Source of the DNA: Candidatus Saccharibacteria bacterium UBA5145
GTDB lineage: Bacteria > Patescibacteriota > Saccharimonadia > Saccharimonadales > UBA4665
Reading direction: 5' to 3'
NCBI GenBank assembly: GCA_002413865.1
Contig: DHXX01000011.1
Location: 48,624-71,606 of the forward strand
Length of the DNA: 22,983 bases
Under the pieces are notes generated by a model. It had not been told where the DNA came from. It saw only the letters and a list, made by a program, of their open reading frames with translations, and did not search any database. The position numbers and the translations under genes are program-made. Positions 18,902 to 22,983 of the stretch are shown piece after piece; position 1 is the stretch's first letter, and each line of letters begins with the position of its first letter.

Positions 18902-19801
18902 ATGCCTAATAATCTGCCCATTACTAAGGCCGTCATTGCCGCCGCCGGTTTCGGTACCCGTTTTTTGCCACAGACCAAAGCGATGCCGAAAGAGATGTTG
19001 CCGCTGATTGACAAGCCAATCATTCAATACGTCGTCGAGGAACTCGTCGAGGCGGGCATCAAAGACATCATCATTATCAGTGGTTCGAACAAGCGCAGCA
19101 TCGAGGACCACTTCGATACGCCGAATCAAGACTTGGTGGCCAACCTCCAGTCGGGTGGTCCCGAAAAGGAACCGCTGCTGCGCGAAGTCGAAGCCATCTC
19201 CGAGCTGGCCAACTTTATCTACATTCGCCAAAAAGGCCCGTATGGCAACGCCACGCCGGTCGCCTGCGCGGCCCACTTGCTCGGTAACGAGCCGTTCATC
19301 TACACCTATGCCGACGACTTTTTCGTGGCTAGCCCCGGGCGGACCCGTCAACTAATCGCGGCCCACCATAAGTACGGTGGCTCAATTTTAGCCTGCAAAC
19401 GGGCCGATAGTGATACCGACTACGAGCGCTATGGTTTTGCCGGCGGCCAGAAGCTAAAGACTGGCGTCCTGAAAGTCGACCGGATTGTCGAAAAACCCGG
19501 TAGCAAGGCGGCGGCACCATCGGCGATGGCGAGCGTCAGCGGCTACTTGCTGACGCCGGATATCCTGCGCTATATCGAAGCCGCCAGCGCCAAACACCGG
19601 GGTGGCGAATTGATGATCCAACCGATTATGCAAGCCATGATTGACGATGGTCTAGCCTTTCACGCTTGCGAAATCCAAAACGGCAACTATTATGACACCG
19701 GTGATAAACTCGAATACCTCAAAACCGCGGTTGCTTTTGCGTTGGAACGCGACGATATCGGCCCCGAGCTCTTGCAATTCCTGCGAAAAAAATTACAGTA
19801 G
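18902..19801 (+). CDS. galU: UTP-glucose-1-phosphate uridylyltransferase
   Basis: This 299-residue enzyme makes UDP-glucose from UTP and glucose-1-phosphate, for surface glycans or glycolipids. 'AAGFGTRFLPQTKAMPKEMLP' style residues at 14-34 form the nucleotidyltransferase loop GxGTRxxPxTxxxPKxxxP. 'KPIIQYVVEELVEAGIKDI', 'RQKGPYGNATPVACAA' and 'YADDFFV' (metal-site Asp pair) follow, with 'SGYLLTPDIL' and 'GGELMIQPIM' later. 'NGNYYDTGDKLEYLKTAV' is the C-terminal GalU hallmark. Length is normal (290-300). The start has a strong AAAGGAG. Other RmlA-like sugar nucleotidyltransferases are excluded by the GalU-type C-terminus. Confidence 0.96.
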   Translation: MPNNLPITKAVIAAAGFGTRFLPQTKAMPKEMLPLIDKPIIQYVVEELVEAGIKDIIIISGSNKRSIEDHFDTPNQDLVANLQSGGPEKEPLLREVEAISELANFIYIRQKGPYGNATPVACAAHLLGNEPFIYTYADDFFVASPGRTRQLIAAHHKYGGSILACKRADSDTDYERYGFAGGQKLKTGVLKVDRIVEKPGSKAAAPSAMASVSGYLLTPDILRYIEAASAKHRGGELMIQPIMQAMIDDGLAFHACEIQNGNYYDTGDKLEYLKTAVAFALERDDIGPELLQFLRKKLQ

Positions 19802-19812
19802 TAGGTACTACT
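19772..19812 (+). promoter_or_regulatory. Candidate promoter and palindrome at the galU 3' end
   Basis: TTGCAA (19772-19777) and TACAGT (19794-19799) are 16 nt apart inside the end of galU. AGTAG-GTA-CTACT (19800-19812) lies where transcription would start and could be an operator. The next gene's ATG is at 19832 with TAAGG at 19820-19824. Confidence 0.4.
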
Positions 19813-19831
19813 TAAGCTGTAAGGTATTATC

Positions 19832-20080
19832 ATGACTACTACTGAAACTGTCCTTCTCATTGTGCTTAGCGTGTTTCTGGCTATCTTCCTCGGTCTGGCA
19901 ATCGCCGCCGCGGTGGCCGCCATCAAGCTTCTCCGCGAAGCCAAGAAGGTTGTCGTTAAGGCCGAAAACGTCGTCGATACCGTTGAATCGGCCGCCGGAA
20001 TGGTCAAAAACGCCTCTGGGCCGATCGCGACACTCCGCGTCCTCAAGAACCTGATCGACTTAATAGCACGTAAGAAATAA
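19832..20080 (+). CDS. Small single-pass membrane protein (DUF948-like in style)
   Basis: This 82-residue protein has one N-terminal membrane helix (about residues 6-33, 'TVLLIVLSVFLAIFLGLAIAA' region) followed by a basic, heptad-like helix ('IKLLREAKKVVVKAENVVDT') and a short second amphipathic stretch ending in ARKK. The pattern of membrane anchor plus coiled-coil resembles small DUF948-type proteins but the match is by architecture only. It is 12 nt upstream of the YtxH gene and presumably co-expressed. In many bacteria such pairs are envelope-associated and stress- or growth-phase related; function here is unknown. TAAGG upstream supports the start. Confidence 0.75.
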   Translation: MTTTETVLLIVLSVFLAIFLGLAIAAAVAAIKLLREAKKVVVKAENVVDTVESAAGMVKNASGPIATLRVLKNLIDLIARKK

Positions 20081-20092
20081 AGGAGTAACACC

Positions 20093-20494
20093 ATGGGTAA
20101 AATAGCAAAACGTTTAGCAATCGGTGCCGCCGTGGCCGGTGCCGCCGGGTATTTAGCCGGATTATTAACGGCGCCCAAGAGCGGCAAAGAGACTCGAGCC
20201 GAGCTGAAACAAAGCGGCGTGGCGAGCATGAGCGAAGTCGAGAAACAGCTCAAGCTGCTCCACACCGAACTCGGTAAACTCGTCGATGAGACGAAAGATA
20301 CTAGCAATGACATGAGCGACAAGGCTCAAAAAGAGTTCAAAAAGCTCGTCGAGAGCGCCAAAGATAGCAAAGAGAAGCTCCGCGAAGTAATCAGCGCCAT
20401 CCATGAGGGCGAAGCGGCCGATAAAGATCTTAATGACGCCCTGAGCGACGCCCAGCACGCCATCGAGCACATTAAAGATTACCTCAAGAAATAG
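20093..20494 (+). CDS. YtxH-domain protein
   Basis: This 133-residue protein has the YtxH hallmark: a Gly/Ala-rich N-terminal membrane segment (about 7-27, 'LAIGAAVAGAAGYLAGLLT') followed at once by 'APKSGKETRAEL'. The remainder is a long, highly charged helix with coiled-coil character ('EVEKQLKLLHTELGKLVDET', 'KAQKEFKKLVESAKDSKEKL'), Lys/Glu-rich and probably cytoplasmic. YtxH proteins are general-stress or envelope-associated in Firmicutes; the molecular role is unknown. AAAGGAG lies nine bases upstream (20080-20086 region). It follows the small membrane protein by 12 nt, forming a two-gene unit. Confidence 0.88.
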   Translation: MGKIAKRLAIGAAVAGAAGYLAGLLTAPKSGKETRAELKQSGVASMSEVEKQLKLLHTELGKLVDETKDTSNDMSDKAQKEFKKLVESAKDSKEKLREVISAIHEGEAADKDLNDALSDAQHAIEHIKDYLKK

Positions 20495-20526
20495 TCACCG
20501 CCAAGCTCACCAAACCCGACACCTTA

Positions 20527-20582
20527 GACCATGGTCCGACTTCGGTAGAGTGAGCCTGTCTTAAGGACCGCTTAAAGTGGTC
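20527..20582. promoter_or_regulatory. Palindrome and hairpin sharing GACC/GGTC ends, in the gap before dnaE
   Basis: The gap 20495-20677 holds a perfect 10-bp palindrome GACCATGGTC (20527-20536) and a hairpin GACCGCTTAAAGTGGTC (20566-20582, one G/T pair). The hairpin lacks a T-run, so it is not a standard terminator. They may be repressor sites or RNA structure at the end of the YtxH transcript. Confidence 0.4.
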
Positions 20583-20611
20583 TGTTCAAGCGTTGTAAAA
20601 GGTGCTGTAAT

Positions 20612-20641
20612 TTAGCATAAGCTTGGCGAACGCTGTATAAT
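20612..20641 (+). promoter_or_regulatory. dnaE promoter
   Basis: TTAGCA (20612-20617) and a perfect TATAAT (20636-20641) are 18 nt apart. The GTG start follows at 20678, with CGGGGG (20665-20670) as ribosome site. Confidence 0.6.
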
Positions 20642-20677
20642 TTAGTCAAGTAAGTTAAGCGCCTCGGGGGTACGATA

Positions 20678-22983
20678 GTGGCGTCTGCTACAACGGGATT
20701 GACCGCAGCTGATTATGTTCACCTGCACAACCACACGCAATATAGTTTGCTCGATGGCCTGACGAAGGTCCCGGCGCTGGTGGAGCATATCAAAAATAGC
20801 GGTATGCCAGCCGTGGCGGTGACCGATCACGGTACGCTCAGCGGCATCATCGAGTTCTACAAAGTCGCTCACGCCCAAGACGTAAAACCAATCATCGGCA
20901 TGGAGGCCTACGTCGCCGCCCGGACGCGCTTTGATCGCGACCCGAGCAAAGACAAGAATAATTTTCACTTGATTATTCTGGCGATGAACAACCAAGGCTA
21001 TCAAAACCTGATGCGCCTGTCGTCGACGGCCAACCTCGAGGGCGTTTACTATAAGCCGCGGATCGACCACGAATTGCTCGAGCAGTACAACGAGGGCTTG
21101 ATTATCCTGAGCGGTTGTATCGGCGGTGAGATCGGTGACAGTTTGCGCAACGAACAGTACGACCAAGCCCTCGAAATCGCCAGTTGGTATAAGCGCGTCT
21201 TCGGCGATCGCTATTATCTCGAGATCCAAGACCATGGGCACCCTGATCACCCCAGTAAGTGGGATGAGCAAGTGGCAGTCACGGCGTTGACGCATAAGCT
21301 GGCCAAAGAACTGGCTATACCGTGCGTCGTCACCTGTGACGCCCACTATCTAGAGCACAAAGACCAGATAGCCCACGAAATCCTGTTGTGCGTCCAGACC
21401 GGGGCGTTCTTGAGCGACGAAAAGCGGATGAGCCTAGCCAATTTCGAGCTGCACGTCACCGACCCGGCCGAAATTATCAAACGCTGGGGCGCCGACTATC
21501 CCGAACTAATCACCAATACGCGCGATATCGCGGCTCGCTGTGACGTGACGATCGAGCTCGGACGGATTCTGATCCCTAAGTTTCCGGTGCCCAAAGGCGA
21601 GGATGAAAAATCGTACCTCGACAAACTGGTCTACCGCGGCCTGGCTTGGCGCTACGGCGGTGTGGCCGAAGACGCCGCCGCGGTCCTGACGATCGCCGAA
21701 GCCAAAACCCATTTGCCGGCAGACGTCATGCAGCGGACCAGCTACGAACTCGGCATTATCGACCAGATGGGCTTTAACGGTTATTTCTTGATTGTCTCGG
21801 ACTTTATCGGCTGGGGCAAAAACGAAGGCATCGTCTTTGGTCCGGGGCGGGGCAGCGCGGCCGGTTCGATTATTTCTTACGCCCTCAAGATCACCGAACT
21901 CGACCCGCTCAAGTATGATCTGCTGTTCGAACGCTTTTTGAACCCCGACCGTATCAGCATGCCCGATGTCGATATTGACATTCAGGACACCCGGCGCAAC
22001 GAGGTCATTCAGTACTGCGTTCAAAAATACGGCACCGAACGCGTCGCCAACATCGTGACTTTTGGTCGGATGGCGGCCCGGAACGCCGTGCGCGACGTCG
22101 CGCGCGTCCTTCAGGTGCCCTATGCCGACGCCGATCGCCTGGCAAAAATGATTCCCCAGCCGGTGCAGGGTCACGCCATCCCCCTCGCCACGTCGTTGCA
22201 AGACGACCACGACCTGAAGCACGAGTACGCCACCAACGAGATTTCTAAAAAAGTCTTTGATCTAGCCGTCCAGTTGGAAGGCACGATCCGCTCGCACGGC
22301 GTGCACGCCGCCGGGGTGGTGATCGCGCCCGATGATATTGTCAAATTTGTACCCCTCGAAATGGCCCAAAAGGGCGTCGTCGCCACGCAGTACCCGATGG
22401 GGCCGGTCGAAGAACTCGGCCTGCTCAAGATGGACTTTTTGGGACTATCTAACTTGACGATTATTAAAAACGCCTTACGTATCATCAAACGGGTCTACCA
22501 AAAAGACATCGATATCAATACCATTCCACTCGACGACGAGGCGGCTTACGGCCTGTTGCAGCGCGGCGATACGACCGGCGTTTTCCAACTCGAATCGGCC
22601 GGCATGAAGCGTTACCTGCGTGAGCTCAAGCCGACGACTTTCGAAGATATCGTCGCCATGGTGGCGCTGTATCGGCCCGGCCCGATGCAGTTTATCGACG
22701 AGTTTATCGGCCGTAAACACGGTCAAAAAAAGATCGTTTACCCCCACCCGAGCATGGAAAATTCGCTCAAAAATACCTATGGCGTCCTCGTCTACCAAGA
22801 GCAGGTGATGCAGATCAGTAAAGAAGTCTGCGGTTTGACCGGCGGCGAGGCCGATACGCTACGTAAAGCCATTGGCAAAAAGAAAATCGACATCATGCGC
22901 AAGATGAAAGTCCGCATGATCGAAGGCGCCCAAGCGGTTTCGGGGATTCAACCGGCCGTGATGGATAAATTCTGGAAGCAGCT
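20678..22983 (+). CDS. dnaE: DNA polymerase III subunit alpha (3' end cut by window edge)
   Basis: The frame is open from a GTG at 20678 to the window end: 768 codons of an expected 1100-1200. It encodes the replicative DNA polymerase. The N-terminal PHP domain begins with 'YVHLHNHTQYSLLDGL' (13-28), then 'VAVTDHGTLSGIIEFY', 'ILSGCIGGEI' and 'VTCDAHYL'. The His/Asp positions look intact, suggesting a metal-binding and perhaps proofreading PHP, unlike the degenerate E. coli one. The polymerase core follows: 'FGPGRGSAAGS', then 'MPDVDIDIQD' with catalytic Asp432 and Asp434, and 'LYRPGPMQFIDEFIGRKHG' with the third catalytic Asp674. 'TYGVLVYQEQVMQISKEV' is also present. The tau/beta-binding C-terminus lies outside the window. 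The GTG is supported by CGGGGG seven bases upstream and a TATAAT promoter. Confidence 0.96.
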   Translation, partial: MASATTGLTAADYVHLHNHTQYSLLDGLTKVPALVEHIKNSGMPAVAVTDHGTLSGIIEFYKVAHAQDVKPIIGMEAYVAARTRFDRDPSKDKNNFHLIILAMNNQGYQNLMRLSSTANLEGVYYKPRIDHELLEQYNEGLIILSGCIGGEIGDSLRNEQYDQALEIASWYKRVFGDRYYLEIQDHGHPDHPSKWDEQVAVTALTHKLAKELAIPCVVTCDAHYLEHKDQIAHEILLCVQTGAFLSDEKRMSLANFELHVTDPAEIIKRWGADYPELITNTRDIAARCDVTIELGRILIPKFPVPKGEDEKSYLDKLVYRGLAWRYGGVAEDAAAVLTIAEAKTHLPADVMQRTSYELGIIDQMGFNGYFLIVSDFIGWGKNEGIVFGPGRGSAAGSIISYALKITELDPLKYDLLFERFLNPDRISMPDVDIDIQDTRRNEVIQYCVQKYGTERVANIVTFGRMAARNAVRDVARVLQVPYADADRLAKMIPQPVQGHAIPLATSLQDDHDLKHEYATNEISKKVFDLAVQLEGTIRSHGVHAAGVVIAPDDIVKFVPLEMAQKGVVATQYPMGPVEELGLLKMDFLGLSNLTIIKNALRIIKRVYQKDIDINTIPLDDEAAYGLLQRGDTTGVFQLESAGMKRYLRELKPTTFEDIVAMVALYRPGPMQFIDEFIGRKHGQKKIVYPHPSMENSLKNTYGVLVYQEQVMQISKEVCGLTGGEADTLRKAIGKKKIDIMRKMKVRMIEGAQAVSGIQPAVMDKFWKQ

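Noticed and set aside
20540..20600. tRNA-like strings (GGTAGAG, GTTCAAG) in the gap before dnaE
   Set aside because: No acceptor stem, no 5+7+5 anticodon arm and no T-stem pairing can be formed around them.

Overview
The window looks like chromosomal DNA of a Patescibacteria/CPR bacterium, most likely Saccharibacteria (TM7) or a close relative. This rests on recognised protein styles, not on a search: a transketolase split into two genes, a ribose-5-phosphate isomerase B with an Asp-rich DDD segment, a divergent ribulose-phosphate epimerase, and a PfkB kinase and a membrane-anchored HEPN-like protein of kinds I associate with CPR genomes. TGA is used as an ordinary stop (gatC, gatA and several others), so the UGA=Gly code of Gracilibacteria/Absconditabacteria is excluded. 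Gene density is high, with many 1-4 nt junctions and ATGA/GTGA overlaps. No tRNA, rRNA, CRISPR array or transposase was found.

Layout. (1) 1-1216, minus strand: a glycerophosphodiester phosphodiesterase followed by a flavin oxidoreductase that runs off the left edge. (2) 1227-2748, plus: inorganic pyrophosphatase, a small unknown protein and a Nudix hydrolase; a compact promoter region with overlapping -10 boxes separates (1) from (2). (3) 2760-8070: a central-carbon cluster with gap, rpiB, rpe, transketolase N-half, a small two-helix membrane protein, transketolase C-half and class II aldolase, followed by a PfkB sugar kinase at 8266-9270. (4) 9499-11369: an unknown 415-residue protein, possibly with a 14-codon upstream ORF, and an SLOG/LOG-fold protein. 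(5) uvrB (11600-13567), overlapping tail-to-tail with a minus-strand alpha/beta-hydrolase-like gene. (6) gatC-gatA-HEPN-like membrane protein-gatB, each pair joined by an ATGA overlap. (7) galU, then two small membrane-anchored proteins (the second a YtxH protein). (8) The first 768 codons of dnaE, cut by the right edge.

How the genes fit together. Region 3 supplies the lower-glycolytic dehydrogenase, aldolase and most of the non-oxidative pentose phosphate pathway, as expected for a fermentative, reduced-genome organism that moves sugar carbon through pentose phosphates. No transaldolase or classical PfkA is present here. Region 6 makes the GatCAB amidotransferase for Gln-tRNA(Gln)/Asn-tRNA(Asn).

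Two non-gene signals stand out. First, several start codons (uvrB, transketolase N-half, gatC, perhaps the phosphodiesterase) lie only 5-11 nt after a TACAAT-type -10 box with no Shine-Dalgarno sequence, implying leaderless or nearly leaderless mRNAs. Second, three intergenic gaps (8071-8204, 9271-9470, 14820-15060) hold short-unit (7-8 nt) repeats arranged as inverted repeats, with related families shared between gaps. I see no obvious new defence or mobile system. The best candidates for undescribed biology are the membrane protein lodged inside the split transketolase, the HEPN-like protein in the gat operon, and the 415-residue/SLOG gene pair.
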